DNA from: Roseobacter sp.
GTDB lineage: Bacteria; Pseudomonadota; Alphaproteobacteria; Rhodobacterales; Rhodobacteraceae
Assembly (NCBI GenBank): GCA_002731875.1
Contig: PCCY01000021.1
Location: 154,458-218,457, forward strand
Direction of reading: 5' to 3'
DNA: 64,000 bases
The notes below the pieces were generated by a model. It ran no database searches and had not been told where the DNA came from. It worked only from the letters and a program-made list of their open reading frames with translations. Within the stretch, counting starts at the first letter, position 1, and every line of letters begins with the position of its first letter. Shown here piece after piece: positions 1 to 9,245 of the stretch. The translations under genes were made by a program, and so were the position numbers.

Positions 1-187
1 GATTATTGCGACGCTTATGGTGGGGGTTTACCTGATGGCACCTGATCTCGGTACTGCGGTACCGCAGCTGGAGCCGTATCTCACTGCATACGTCACCTGG
101 ATCGACGCGGCGCGGCTATGGTTAGACGCAACGCTGCAAAACGTCTTGCAATGGTTGGATGCCAAGGCGTCGCAGTCAGCGGGGTAA
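1..187 (+). CDS. C-terminal tail of a membrane protein (5' end outside window)
   Basis: The reading frame from base 2 is open to a TAA at 185-187 and gives about 61 residues. It starts with a hydrophobic stretch (IIATLMVGVYLMAP) that looks like the end of a membrane segment, followed by an amphipathic tail rich in Leu, Trp and Ala. The start lies outside the window. In roseobacters a tail of this kind is found in MJ0042-type zinc-ribbon proteins with a single membrane span, but the zinc-ribbon part is not visible here, so that identity is only a suggestion. It converges on the TIGR02302 gene with a 28-base gap. Confidence 0.5.
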   Translation, partial: IIATLMVGVYLMAPDLGTAVPQLEPYLTAYVTWIDAARLWLDATLQNVLQWLDAKASQSAG

Positions 188-215
188 GAGCCGCGCCATC
201 CAAAAGGCCTGATGG

Positions 216-2789
216 TCAGAAGCGGTCCAGCAAACGGTTCAGATAGTCACGTTCCACCTCTGGCCGTGCTGTCTGCGCCGAGCGACGTCTGATTTCATCC
301 AGCAACTCGCGAGCGCGCCCATAGGCATCGTTGTCCAGGGCAAGTTCACCTTCGGACCCTTGCGCGCCATTGGCACCCTGCTCGCGGCCGAGCGGATCCT
401 GACCATCTGCTTTTCGGTTGCCTTTCGCGGAGCCCTGACCCGGATCGCCGGGATTTTGCTCTTTTGCCATGGCCTCGCCAAGCGCTCTCATACCGTCGCG
501 CAAGGCTTCCATTGCTTGCGACTGGTTATCTATCGCTTCGGCCAGATCATTTCTGCGCAAGGCGTCTTCGGCCCCATCCATGGCACGGCCTGCACGATCC
601 AATGCATCCCGTGCAGCGTCCCCCTCGGGGGTGCCACCACCAGGAAGCCGACCTTGCTGGCGGCGCAACTCGTCGCGCAAAGCCTGCTGGCGATCCGCAA
701 TAGACCCTTGGCCCTGGCCCGGTTGCGCCTGACCATCATTCGGCCCCGGTTGTTGCCCGGGTTGGTTCTGGCCCTGTTGCGGGCTTGCACCGGGTTGCTG
801 TCCTTGTTCCTGTCCGTCTTGCTGACCGGTTTCACTATTCGGATTGAAACGGTCCTGAAGGTCGCGAAACGCCTGATCGCTCAACCCTTGCTGGTCACGC
901 AATGTATCCGCCAGCCCTTCCATCGCCTGCTCGCTTGGACTTTGGCCCTGTTGTCCGGGCTGACCTTCGGTGACGCGCATGTTCTCCATCAACTGCTGAA
1001 GTTCGCGCAATGCCTGTTCAGCCTCGGCCATGCGGCCTTGCTCCATCAGTTCCTGAATACGGTCCATCATGCGTTGCAAGTCGTCCTGCGTCATCTGCAT
1101 GGTGTCGCCCTGCGGGGCGTTTTCCTGCTGCTGGTCACCCTCTTGCGCCTGCTGACGTTGCAACTGGCGCATGTAATCATCTGTCGCGCGGCGCAGCTCG
1201 TCCATCAACTCGGCTATTTCCTCGTTCGAGGCACCATTCTTCATCGCCTCCGAAAGCCTCTCCTGGGCCCTGCGCATGCGTTCCAGCGCGTCCGCCAGAA
1301 CGCCTTCTTCCAGTTCGATCGCCAAATCCCAAAGATCATCCGCGATCTCGGTCTGCACCTCATCCGTCAGGCCATAGGTCGCACGAATTTCCAATCGTTC
1401 GATCTGCTGGCGTAATCGCAATGCAGAGGTTTGCGTGCGAAACACGTCTTCGGGACGATATGCTACCGCCTTGAGGATTTGCGCCAGTCTCGACGCGTTT
1501 GCCTTGGCCCACAACAGGTCGCGCCTTTGTTCAATCACGGCTGCGGCCAGTGGGTCGAAAAAGCGTCGCCCCGGCAAGATCATATCGGCAGGCGGTGTAA
1601 CCGCCTGTTGTTCCGACGCATCGAGCACGGTCAGGCTTACCTTGACCGGCAGATTGGCCCAAGGGTGTTTCGAAAAATCCTCGATCAGGTTCTCTTGAAA
1701 ACGACTGCGGTCACCCGCAATAGGCATTGGCAATGGTACGATGATCTCGGGCCTGTCATCGGGTGCGGTTTCCAATCCATAGCGCCGATCTACCGACGCC
1801 AGATCAAGGCTGATCCGGGCCTCTCCTGCCTCGACGCCATAGTCGTCACGCGCGGCAAACGGCAGACGCATTTCACCCAAGGCGGCGACTTCGGGTTCTG
1901 CGGTAATTTCCACCTCTGGCTTGGCATCCGGCAGCATAACGATGTTCCACGTCCGCCCGTTCGGCCCATCAATGCTGATATCACCGCTTTGGGCGACCTT
2001 GAAATCAACCACAACCGCGGCTTGGGTATCATCGGTCGGGGTGGTGCCAGATACGGTTTCGGAAACCGACAACGCCCCGACTTCGCCATATAGCCGCAGG
2101 GTAATCAGTGTGCCTGCGGGAAGATACAACGGCTCTTCCTTGAGGTCGGCGAGATAAAGCGTCGGTTTACCGGTATAGCGAGGAGGCTCGGCCCAGCCTT
2201 CCCACACCGGGCCGCTGACCACACCGCCCGCAGAGGGTGCCATGCCCACGACTGACCCGATGCGCAACACCGAACCAAAGATCAACGCCACACCAAAGGC
2301 TAGCACCGCGACATATCGCAAAGCATAGGGATCACGGTGCGACACCCGCAAATCAGCGGGAACGGCCTGGGCGGTCGCGGCGCGCTCAGCCATTCGCGCT
2401 CTGTGAGCCTGCCAAACCGCGATAGACCCGGCGTCAGTCGCCCCAATCGCCTGCTTGTCCATCAGGGCTTGAATAGGTCGGCCGGGCAAGCTTGCATCCA
2501 GTCTTGCCAACGCGTCAATCCGTGACGGCACCTTGATGTGGCGAACCGCATAGAACACCCCGCCGATCGCGCACAGCAGGACCACGACAGTGGCTGCGTA
2601 AACAAGGTCCACGGCGACAATATCCTGGATCCCCAACATCAGCGCCGCCAGTACGAACAACGCCAAAGCCAGCAACGGCCATAGCCCCTGCACCAATTGT
2701 TCGGCCCACATCCCCAGCCATGTCAGCCTGAGCGGCCAGCGTATCGTGGCCAGCCCGTCTTGCTGGTTATGATCTGGAAATGGATTCAT
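216..2789 (-). CDS. TIGR02302/DUF4175 family membrane protein with Gln-rich C-terminal half
   Basis: An 857-residue protein of the TIGR02302 (DUF4175) family, which is common in alphaproteobacteria and has no established function. Two membrane spans lie near residues 30-80 and a third near 155-180. A folded, probably periplasmic domain follows. The part from about residue 520 to 780 is a long helical and low-complexity region very rich in Gln, Glu, Arg and Gly. The ATG at 2789 is preferred because a GGGAG ribosome site precedes it; a TTG six codons upstream (2807) is possible. It follows lysA by 42 bases on the same strand and is probably the last gene of the argH-lysA operon. The Gln-rich part should be slippery for automated searches because it matches other low-complexity proteins. 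Confidence 0.85.
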   Translation of the reverse strand: MNPFPDHNQQDGLATIRWPLRLTWLGMWAEQLVQGLWPLLALALFVLAALMLGIQDIVAVDLVYAATVVVLLCAIGGVFYAVRHIKVPSRIDALARLDASLPGRPIQALMDKQAIGATDAGSIAVWQAHRARMAERAATAQAVPADLRVSHRDPYALRYVAVLAFGVALIFGSVLRIGSVVGMAPSAGGVVSGPVWEGWAEPPRYTGKPTLYLADLKEEPLYLPAGTLITLRLYGEVGALSVSETVSGTTPTDDTQAAVVVDFKVAQSGDISIDGPNGRTWNIVMLPDAKPEVEITAEPEVAALGEMRLPFAARDDYGVEAGEARISLDLASVDRRYGLETAPDDRPEIIVPLPMPIAGDRSRFQENLIEDFSKHPWANLPVKVSLTVLDASEQQAVTPPADMILPGRRFFDPLAAAVIEQRRDLLWAKANASRLAQILKAVAYRPEDVFRTQTSALRLRQQIERLEIRATYGLTDEVQTEIADDLWDLAIELEEGVLADALERMRRAQERLSEAMKNGASNEEIAELMDELRRATDDYMRQLQRQQAQEGDQQQENAPQGDTMQMTQDDLQRMMDRIQELMEQGRMAEAEQALRELQQLMENMRVTEGQPGQQGQSPSEQAMEGLADTLRDQQGLSDQAFRDLQDRFNPNSETGQQDGQEQGQQPGASPQQGQNQPGQQPGPNDGQAQPGQGQGSIADRQQALRDELRRQQGRLPGGGTPEGDAARDALDRAGRAMDGAEDALRRNDLAEAIDNQSQAMEALRDGMRALGEAMAKEQNPGDPGQGSAKGNRKADGQDPLGREQGANGAQGSEGELALDNDAYGRARELLDEIRRRSAQTARPEVERDYLNRLLDRF

Positions 2790-2831
2790 CTGGTGCTGTG
2801 CTCCCAAGTGGGTTTCACACGCGGTGCGCGG

Positions 2832-4097
2832 TCAAAGCCATTCAGGGATGATATCGCGATTTATCATTTCGTCAAACGTCGGACGTTGGCGGATAACCGC
2901 AAATTGATCGCCGTTAACCAAAACTTCGGGGATCAAAGCCCGCGAGTTGTATTCGCTGCTCATCACCGCACCATAGGCCCCGGCGCTGCGAAAGGCGACC
3001 AAGTCACCCGCGGACAGCTCTGGCATCATCCGCTGCTTGGCAAAGGTATCGCCAGTTTCGCAAACCGGTCCCACAACATCATAGGGGCGCTGTTCACCCC
3101 CTACCGGAGGTTCGATAACCGGGATTATATCGTGATAGGCATCATACATGGCAGGCCTGATCAGATCGTTCATCGCGCCGTCGATGATAAGGAAATCGCG
3201 ACCTTCACCGGATTTGACGTAAATGACCTCGCTTACCATCAGTCCCGCATTGCCCGCGATCAGGCGCCCTGGCTCAATCTCGATCTCACAATCAAGATGC
3301 CCCAAGGTACGCTGCACCATAGCGCCGTAATCTGTCGGCAGTGGCGGCGCGGCATTGCTGCGCTCGTAGGGGATGCCCAGACCACCGCCCAGATCAAGGC
3401 GGCGAATGTCGTGACCGTCTGTACGCAAAAGCTCGGTCAGCTCTGCCACCTTCTGATAGGCCTGCTCGAACGGGGCCAGATCGGTAAGCTGACTACCGAT
3501 GTGCACGTCAATCCCGATGACCTCGAGGCCCGGCATAGAGGCTGCAAGCCGATATACATCCCGGGCCCGGGCGATCGGAATGCCGAATTTATTTTCGGAT
3601 TTGCCCGTCGCGATCTTGGCATGGGTCTTGGCGTCGACATCGGGGTTCACCCGGATCGTGATGGGCGCGACCTTACCCAGAGATTGCGCAATCGCGTCGA
3701 GCTGCGCCATCTCGGGTTCGGATTCGACGTTGAATTGCCGAATGCCCCCTTCAAGCGCCAGCCGGATTTCCGACGCCGTTTTGCCGACACCCGAAAAAAC
3801 GATCCTGTCACCCGGTACGCCCGCGGCCTTGGCGCGTAAATATTCGCCGGCAGACACCACATCCATGCCCGCGCCCGCCCGCGCCAGCGTCTTGAGAACC
3901 GCCTGGTTTGAATTGGCTTTCATTGCATAGCACACCAGATGGTCCATCCCATCCAACGCGTCATCGAACGCTTTGAAGTGCCGTAACAGCGTCGCTGTAG
4001 AATAAACGTAGAACGGCGTGCCGACCGCCGCCGCAATTTCCGAGATTGCAACATCTTCGGCAAACAAAGCGCCATCGCGATACAGGAAGTGATCCAT
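2832..4097 (-). CDS. lysA: Diaminopimelate decarboxylase
   Basis: 421 residues, normal family length. LysA is a PLP fold type III enzyme that converts meso-diaminopimelate to L-lysine, the last step of lysine synthesis, in the cytoplasm. The PLP-lysine motif is seen near residue 59 (CYAMKANSNQAVL). The HIGSQ motif is near residue 200, the glycine-rich phosphate loop (LDLGGGLGIPY) near 240, and the CETGDTFA motif that supplies the second-subunit cysteine near 345. ATG start at 4097. It lies 41 bases after the DUF2834 gene and in the same direction as argH, so arginine and lysine synthesis genes share this transcript. Confidence 0.97.
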   Translation of the reverse strand: MDHFLYRDGALFAEDVAISEIAAAVGTPFYVYSTATLLRHFKAFDDALDGMDHLVCYAMKANSNQAVLKTLARAGAGMDVVSAGEYLRAKAAGVPGDRIVFSGVGKTASEIRLALEGGIRQFNVESEPEMAQLDAIAQSLGKVAPITIRVNPDVDAKTHAKIATGKSENKFGIPIARARDVYRLAASMPGLEVIGIDVHIGSQLTDLAPFEQAYQKVAELTELLRTDGHDIRRLDLGGGLGIPYERSNAAPPLPTDYGAMVQRTLGHLDCEIEIEPGRLIAGNAGLMVSEVIYVKSGEGRDFLIIDGAMNDLIRPAMYDAYHDIIPVIEPPVGGEQRPYDVVGPVCETGDTFAKQRMMPELSAGDLVAFRSAGAYGAVMSSEYNSRALIPEVLVNGDQFAVIRQRPTFDEMINRDIIPEWL

Positions 4098-4138
4098 ATT
4101 TTCGGGCTCCTAGCCTATTCCTGCCGAAGATACCGGCG

Positions 4139-4462
4139 TCATTTTACGGGGGCGGACCGCAGGAACAGATACAGCGGCAGGCCACAACTGACCCCAATAG
4201 CAAAGGTTGCGGGAATGGCAATCAGCGCCCGCCAATTGCGGCGTACCGAAACTTCGGCCAACACCCAGAGCGTCAGCGCAATCGCGGCAATCGTCAGATC
4301 CCACACCAGCCCCGAGGTCGCTGCATTGACATGCCAGGCATCGACCATTCCACCCAGATCCAGCCCATTGGCCAGAAACCAGGAAACGAAGTAATACATC
4401 GGATGGACAGCACCCCAGACAGCCAAGGCAAGATAGGTCATTCGCAAAATCGACACGGTCAA
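4139..4462 (-). CDS. DUF2834 domain membrane protein
   Basis: 107 residues with three hydrophobic segments (about residues 5-30, 55-72 and 83-100), matching the small DUF2834 family of inner-membrane proteins of unknown function. The start used is a TTG at 4462 that overlaps the TGA of the upstream small lipoprotein gene as TTGA. A start at the ATG of codon 8 (4441) is also possible but would shorten the first membrane segment. It sits between two tiny lipoproteins and lysA on the same strand. Function unknown. Confidence 0.75.
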   Translation of the reverse strand: MTVSILRMTYLALAVWGAVHPMYYFVSWFLANGLDLGGMVDAWHVNAATSGLVWDLTIAAIALTLWVLAEVSVRRNWRALIAIPATFAIGVSCGLPLYLFLRSAPVK

Positions 4463-4638
4463 TGCCCTGCCGAGATGCCGACGGTGCCCCGACCTGATAC
4501 GTGCATCCCTTGTTCAAGGTTGTCGGGCTGTTGCCGCCAGTTCGTTGCCTGGCGGTTTTGTATCGCGGTATCGCCGACGCATGCGGTCAGAAGGGTTGCA
4601 GTAAAAACCAGCGCCGCTGTAAGCTTCACAGCGTCCAT
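4459..4638 (-). CDS. Small lipoprotein, 59 residues
   Basis: A short open frame with ATG at 4638 and TGA at 4459-4461 gives 59 residues. It starts with a lipoprotein signal peptide ([20 protein letters not shown]) whose lipobox LTAC ends at Cys20. The mature part is about 40 polar residues ending in a Gly/Ser-rich stretch (HVSGRGTVGISAGH). The start overlaps the end of the preceding lipoprotein gene by 13 bases, and the stop overlaps the TTG of the DUF2834 gene. These couplings and the clean lipobox support it as a real gene despite its size. No family is recognised. Its tail resembles the tail of the preceding lipoprotein, so the two may be distant duplicates. Confidence 0.65.
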   Translation of the reverse strand: MDAVKLTAALVFTATLLTACVGDTAIQNRQATNWRQQPDNLEQGMHVSGRGTVGISAGH

Positions 4639-4808
4639 CCTGCCACGCCCACACGCAAAGCCCCGCGCCCCATGCTGACACCTGTCCCAACAGACACGCC
4701 CGAATTAGATAACGTGACCGAACTGTGAACCTTCGGAGGCTGAGGTTCGCCGTCAGCGCCGCATGCGGCGAGCGTTAACAACAAAAGAAGGGCGGCGAGG
4801 CGTTTCAT
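4626..4808 (-). CDS. Small lipoprotein after argH, 60 residues
   Basis: 60 residues beginning [20 protein letters not shown]: a lipoprotein signal with lipobox LAAC, Cys at residue 16. The mature part is short, polar, and rich in Val, Ser and Gly ([18 protein letters not shown]). The ATG at 4808 overlaps the argH stop as ATGA (4805-4808), a typical translational coupling, so this start is chosen over an in-frame start six codons upstream. Tiny lipoproteins behind argH are common in this order. Their role is not known. Confidence 0.75.
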   Translation of the reverse strand: MKRLAALLLLLTLAACGADGEPQPPKVHSSVTLSNSGVSVGTGVSMGRGALRVGVAGWTL

Positions 4809-6196
4809 CCAACAAGACCTTTCCAACGGGAAACTTGCTTGCGCACCTGTTCGGGTGCAGTTCCGCCATAAGACATACGCGAATTCACAGAATTTTCTAC
4901 GCCCAGAACGTCAAAAACATCTGCTGTGATGCCACCATGAGCGGATTTCATCTGCTCCAGCGTCAGGTCTGGCAAATCGCAGCCTTGCTTCTCAGCCAAT
5001 GCGACCAGAGACCCGGTAACGTGATGCGCGTCCCGAAACGGCAGACCAAGCACACGGACCAGCCAGTCCGCAAGATCGGTCGCGGTCGAAAAGCCCGACC
5101 CGGCCGCGGCGGCCAGGCTGTCGCGGTTGGCGGACATATCCCTGACCATGCCTTCCATCGCGGCCAATGCCAGCATCAGGTTGTCGGCGGCGTCAAAGAC
5201 CTGCTCCTTGTCTTCCTGCATGTCCTTGGAATAGGCAAGCGGCAGCCCTTTCATCACCATCATCAGCGCCACATTGGCCCCCATGATCCGGCCGATCTTG
5301 GCGCGGATCAGTTCCGCCGCGTCGGGATTCTTTTTCTGCGGCATGATGCTCGACCCGGTCGAGAAACGGTCCGACAGGGTCACGAAACGGAACTGCGCGG
5401 AGGACCAGATCACCAGCTCTTCGGCGAAACGGCTCAGGTGCATGGCGCAGATCGACGCTGCTGACAAAAATTCTAGCGCGAAATCGCGGTCACTGACTGC
5501 GTCGAGAGAATTGGCCGAGGGGCGATCGAACCCAAGCGCCTGCGCCGTCATCTCACGGTCGATCGGAAAAGACGTGCCCGCCAGCGCCGCAGCACCCAAA
5601 GGCGATTCGTTCATCCGTGCCCGCGCGTCGCGCATTCGGCTCAGATCGCGGCCAAACATTTCGACATAGGCCATCATATGGTGCCCCCAGGTCACGGGTT
5701 GGGCGGTCTGAAGGTGTGTGAAACCGGGCATCACCCAATCGGCCCCGGCCTCTGCCTGACCCAGCAAGGCCTTGATCAGCGCCAACAGGCCGGTTTCAGC
5801 AGCATCGAACTGGTCACGCACCCAAAGCTTGAAATCGGTTGCAACTTGGTCGTTTCGGGACCGGCCCGTGTGCAGACGGCCTGCGGGTTCGCCGATAATC
5901 TCCTTCAGGCGGGCCTCGACATTCATGTGGATGTCCTCAAGCGCCGTCGAATAATTGAAGGTTCCGCCTTCGATCTCTGACAACACCGTAAGCAGTCCCT
6001 CGCGAATTGCCTCTGCATCGCTATTGCTGATGATATTTCGGGCCGCCAACATGGCCGCGTGCGCCCGTGACCCTGCGATATCCTGCGCTGCCATGCGCTG
6101 ATCAAACGAGATCGAGGCGTTGATCGCTTCCATAATCGCATCCGGTCCGGCGGCGAAACGGCCACCCCACATCTTGTTCGAAGTCGTATCGGTCAT
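4805..6196 (-). CDS. argH: Argininosuccinate lyase
   Basis: 463 residues from the ATG at 6196 ([14 protein letters not shown]), the usual length and usual N-terminus of ArgH. An open frame extends upstream to 6328 but its 44 extra residues are not family-like. The enzyme splits argininosuccinate into arginine and fumarate, the last step of arginine synthesis, in the cytoplasm. The fumarase/aspartase superfamily signature [12 protein letters not shown] is present near residue 280, and the substrate motif TGRSRNDQ is near 112. First gene of a minus-strand run with two lipoproteins, DUF2834, lysA and TIGR02302. The 173 bases upstream (6197-6369) presumably hold its promoter; no operator was recognised there. 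Confidence 0.97.
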   Translation of the reverse strand: MTDTTSNKMWGGRFAAGPDAIMEAINASISFDQRMAAQDIAGSRAHAAMLAARNIISNSDAEAIREGLLTVLSEIEGGTFNYSTALEDIHMNVEARLKEIIGEPAGRLHTGRSRNDQVATDFKLWVRDQFDAAETGLLALIKALLGQAEAGADWVMPGFTHLQTAQPVTWGHHMMAYVEMFGRDLSRMRDARARMNESPLGAAALAGTSFPIDREMTAQALGFDRPSANSLDAVSDRDFALEFLSAASICAMHLSRFAEELVIWSSAQFRFVTLSDRFSTGSSIMPQKKNPDAAELIRAKIGRIMGANVALMMVMKGLPLAYSKDMQEDKEQVFDAADNLMLALAAMEGMVRDMSANRDSLAAAAGSGFSTATDLADWLVRVLGLPFRDAHHVTGSLVALAEKQGCDLPDLTLEQMKSAHGGITADVFDVLGVENSVNSRMSYGGTAPEQVRKQVSRWKGLVG

Positions 6197-6369
6197 CAGG
6201 CAAACCCCTTGGCGGGAAAATGGAAAAAGTAATGCTCGGGGTCGTTTATACTGCGCCGGCGTTCGGTGCAAACCCCGGCTTGGGTGAAACCGTTCATGCT
6301 GTGGTGCTGGCAACGTCGGTACAGGCAATCCGGTGGCGGGCTACCCGGTCATCCGGCAAGGCAGGCCAT

Positions 6370-7446
6370 TCAGGCCGCATGGTTCAAAATTGCCGCTTCA
6401 GACATGCTCAGGTTACGCCGCGCATAGCCGCCATAGGTATGCGGGTCGAAATCAACCTGCGGAAATTTCCCCAGCAGGCGGGCGCGGTCTGTGGCGTCCA
6501 GGGTTTCAAGCGACGCAGATGCGGGGTGGAAGCTTTCTGTTTCGACACCATTGGCCCATAACACCTGATGGAAATCGAGCAGAAGGTGAATATACGTCAC
6601 TTCGCGCGCGTGGGCATCTATGGTCACACTGGTGCCATTCACCAGATCACGCGCGGTGACCAGCACCTCGGAAGTGTTGAAAAGGCTGCGCGCCGCATCG
6701 CCGGTGATCAGCACCCGGTGGCTGGGTGAAACCAGCAAATCCTGGTCTGGCCGGGTCTGGCCCAACGCGTTGGCGTGAAACCGGACAGGGCGCAGCTGAG
6801 GCATGGCAAACAGCCGGGCACCGCTCATCCGGCGACGACCGATCCAACGGATAGGCTGAATGCCGTTGTCCTTGGTCTGAACCATGTCGCCTTCGCGCAG
6901 ATGCTCGATGCGTGACGACCCTGTGCCTGTCCGGATCATCGTACCGGGGGTAAAACAAATCACACCTGCACCGCTCTGGTCCAGCCGATCCGGTGATATG
7001 GTCGCCAGCGTATGGTCCACGATCCAAAGATCTGTATCGCGCGGCGGCAACTGATCCAGAAACATCAACAATGGCTGACTGCCCCGGCCCACTTCGATCA
7101 AGGTCGCCGTGTAACGCCTCACCCCATCCGTCATGGTAAAGCTGTTATGCATCAACGGCGTGTGCATATCGCCACCGTGCGGTTCGCGCCGGATAGGAGG
7201 CTGTTTTTCCAGCGCGGCACCGACAAGGCGTTGCACCTTGCGTGCGGCACGCCGGCGCAATTGTGCTGCATCATCTGCCCGGTCAAGTCGCAACACGTTA
7301 TTCGGACCATCGACACAAATTGTATCGCCTCGCCAAGACCAGGCAGCTCCCACTTTGAGTGATTGAACCGGCGCGGCCTCTAGCCCGTCTATTTCTGTTT
7401 GCGACCAGCTTATGACAAACGTGCCTAGAAAGCCCGTTTTAAACAC
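6370..7446 (-). CDS. Hint-domain protein (hedgehog/intein type)
   Basis: 358 residues from a GTG start at 7446 preceded by AGGTGA. The first 160 residues contain the motif GTFVISWSQTEIDGL that is characteristic of roseobacter Hint proteins. The Hint domain begins at Cys164 (CFTPGTMIRTGTG), continues through HLREGDMVQTKDNG, and carries the splicing/cleavage-type histidine in SPSHRVL at about residue 243. Hint domains perform N-S acyl shifts in inteins and hedgehog proteins. In these bacterial proteins the natural reaction is not known, and many are thought to be secreted. No signal peptide is evident. Flanked by argH and an LpxR-like gene on the same strand. Confidence 0.85.
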   Translation of the reverse strand: MFKTGFLGTFVISWSQTEIDGLEAAPVQSLKVGAAWSWRGDTICVDGPNNVLRLDRADDAAQLRRRAARKVQRLVGAALEKQPPIRREPHGGDMHTPLMHNSFTMTDGVRRYTATLIEVGRGSQPLLMFLDQLPPRDTDLWIVDHTLATISPDRLDQSGAGVICFTPGTMIRTGTGSSRIEHLREGDMVQTKDNGIQPIRWIGRRRMSGARLFAMPQLRPVRFHANALGQTRPDQDLLVSPSHRVLITGDAARSLFNTSEVLVTARDLVNGTSVTIDAHAREVTYIHLLLDFHQVLWANGVETESFHPASASLETLDATDRARLLGKFPQVDFDPHTYGGYARRNLSMSEAAILNHAA

Positions 7447-7604
7447 TGTTCACCTGCCTCGATCTTCTTTTTGTTATGGACAGGGTAGCAAAGCAGCGCC
7501 TTTGTGGGAAGGCGAAAAGTTCGGAGTGTGCGGACCTCGGCCAGTGCGTTCAGACGGGTTTGATTTGCGTCGCCCGTCGGGTGACAAACGACACCAACCG
7601 GGCA

Positions 7605-8522
7605 TCAGAACGCGTAATTTATGCGCACCGATCCGACAACCTGGTCGTTCGGCTGGGTCGAATATTCCTTGCCCAACCAAGTCAGCCCATAGAATGCCGA
7701 TAGCCGTTCGCTTTGCCAGTGAACACCCATACGCAACCGCTTTCTTTGGTTGGTGAGCACGTATCCACGGTCACGTGGCAAATAGGTACTTGAACTGACA
7801 TGGGCGATATCGGCCCCTGCGACCCAGCTAAAGCCGGTCGCGGCATCGTTCTGGATAACCCGATAGCGATGACCGGTGGTCGTATCACGGACCAGAAGCT
7901 CTTGGTGGCCCACCCCGCCAAGGGTGAGGTCGAAACCTGCGCGGACCAGATCTTCGACGCCGGCCTGTGCTTCGATGAATGGCCGCAGGCTGGTCGTGGC
8001 CCCGAAATCGAACCGCCGCCCTGCTTCGATCAATATCGTCGGATGAAAGCCATTACCAATTTGTTCGGCAAGGGTGCGGTCAGATGGCGCGGGCGCGCCG
8101 ATCAGTTGGTGAAATTGTTGCTGTAGCTCGCCCAGTTGAGTTTGGGGCCCGGTTGCATAGATCGACGCACCCATCGCGAATTCAATGTTGTTACGTTCAA
8201 AATGGGTATGAACACCGACCGACAAAGCACCCGCCCAAGGCCGAGATCCCGGCCGGGGATTGTTCAAGCGATCGGGTGCCAGTACCTCCAACCCGAGGCG
8301 CAGTTCGATGAGGGCACCGGCTGCACGCGGCAGATTTCCGTCCCACTCTCGCCCCCATACCCGCGAGGAAGAGAACGACCCCGTGCGCTCTCGGTCTCGC
8401 AGATCACCGAGCAAATCGTTATTGATCAAGCGCCCGTACCCCAACCGGGTAAGCTCGCCCCCGGCGGCGGTGACTGGCACGGTCATGAGGCAGATCAGTA
8501 TGACAGACAAGGATCGAAACAT
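7605..8522 (-). CDS. LpxR-like outer-membrane lipid A deacylase
   Basis: 305 residues from the ATG at 8522, starting with a signal peptide (MFRSLSVILICLMTVPVTAAG). The mature protein is rich in alternating beta strands and ends in a C-terminal aromatic residue (RINYAF), typical of outer-membrane barrels. The N-terminal segment LGYGRLINNDLLGDLRDRERT resembles the DUF2219/LpxR family, which removes the 3'-linked acyloxyacyl chain from lipid A in a calcium-dependent reaction. The family's catalytic Asn/Asp/Thr/Ser residues fall in this segment, but they were not aligned individually. The open frame extends upstream to 8663; that part does not look like signal peptide. Family assignment fairly good, activity inferred. 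Confidence 0.75.
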   Translation of the reverse strand: MFRSLSVILICLMTVPVTAAGGELTRLGYGRLINNDLLGDLRDRERTGSFSSSRVWGREWDGNLPRAAGALIELRLGLEVLAPDRLNNPRPGSRPWAGALSVGVHTHFERNNIEFAMGASIYATGPQTQLGELQQQFHQLIGAPAPSDRTLAEQIGNGFHPTILIEAGRRFDFGATTSLRPFIEAQAGVEDLVRAGFDLTLGGVGHQELLVRDTTTGHRYRVIQNDAATGFSWVAGADIAHVSSSTYLPRDRGYVLTNQRKRLRMGVHWQSERLSAFYGLTWLGKEYSTQPNDQVVGSVRINYAF

Positions 8523-8720
8523 CGTTACTCCGAAGATTATGTCACCGTCCCTTGCCATTGGAGGGTAGGCGATCGAGATTCGCTGGCTCAGTGATGGCAA
8601 CTTATTGCCGCTAACAAAACACCAAGCCCGCGTTTGCGCCAAGATAGTTTCAAAACGTTGCAATACGCCGACATTACGCTAACGTTACGACAGCGAAACA
8701 GCAAAAATTTGGACCCCCCG

Positions 8721-9245
8721 ATGTCAAGCTCAGTACCCCCTGCAACTCGTCGTATCGTATCGTCCCGCCATCTTGCCGAAGGTGAAGGGTGGGAAGCATC
8801 CGAACTGGAATACGGTATGATCATTGCCTATAATGCCTTCAGTCGCTGGATGATGCGGTGTATGGCGGCGGCTGGCAATCCCGACCTGACCTCTCTGGAA
8901 ATCCTGGTGCTACACAATACCAACCACCGTGACCGCGAAAAGCGCCTGACGGATATTTGTTTTCTGCTGAATATCGAAGACACGCACACGGTCAACTATG
9001 CCTTGCGCAAGCTGCTGAAGTCCGGCCTGCTAGAGGCTGAGAAGCGTGGCAAGGAAGTGTTTTACCGCACATCCGAAAGCGGCACCCAATTGATCGAGGC
9101 GTATCGTGCAGTGCGAAATGCCTGCCTGATCGACAGCATGGGCCACACCGATATCAAAGGCGACGACCTGCGCGAGGTTGCCGCGCAGTTACGTACGATT
9201 TCGGGACAATATGATCAGGCCAGCCGCGCGGCAGCATCGCTTTAG
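8721..9245 (+). CDS. Winged-helix (MarR-like) transcriptional regulator
   Basis: 174 residues from the ATG at 8721. A winged helix-turn-helix spans about residues 50-120: LTSLEILVLHNTNH, then LNIEDTHTVNYALRKLLKSGLLEAEKRGKEVFYRTSESG, which has the recognition-helix and wing pattern of MarR/HTH_27 proteins. Upstream helices (ELEYGMIIAYNAFSRWMMRC) probably form the dimer interface. No ligand can be proposed. Its gene ends tail to tail with eda, overlapping by four bases (9242-9245), and it runs head to head with the LpxR-like gene, so it might regulate that gene or itself. Confidence 0.8.
   Translation: MSSSVPPATRRIVSSRHLAEGEGWEASELEYGMIIAYNAFSRWMMRCMAAAGNPDLTSLEILVLHNTNHRDREKRLTDICFLLNIEDTHTVNYALRKLLKSGLLEAEKRGKEVFYRTSESGTQLIEAYRAVRNACLIDSMGHTDIKGDDLREVAAQLRTISGQYDQASRAAASL

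Noticed and set aside
360..1415. Long open frame (351 codons) on the plus strand
   Set aside because: It is the shadow of the TIGR02302 gene, caused by its biased codon use; it has no family features.
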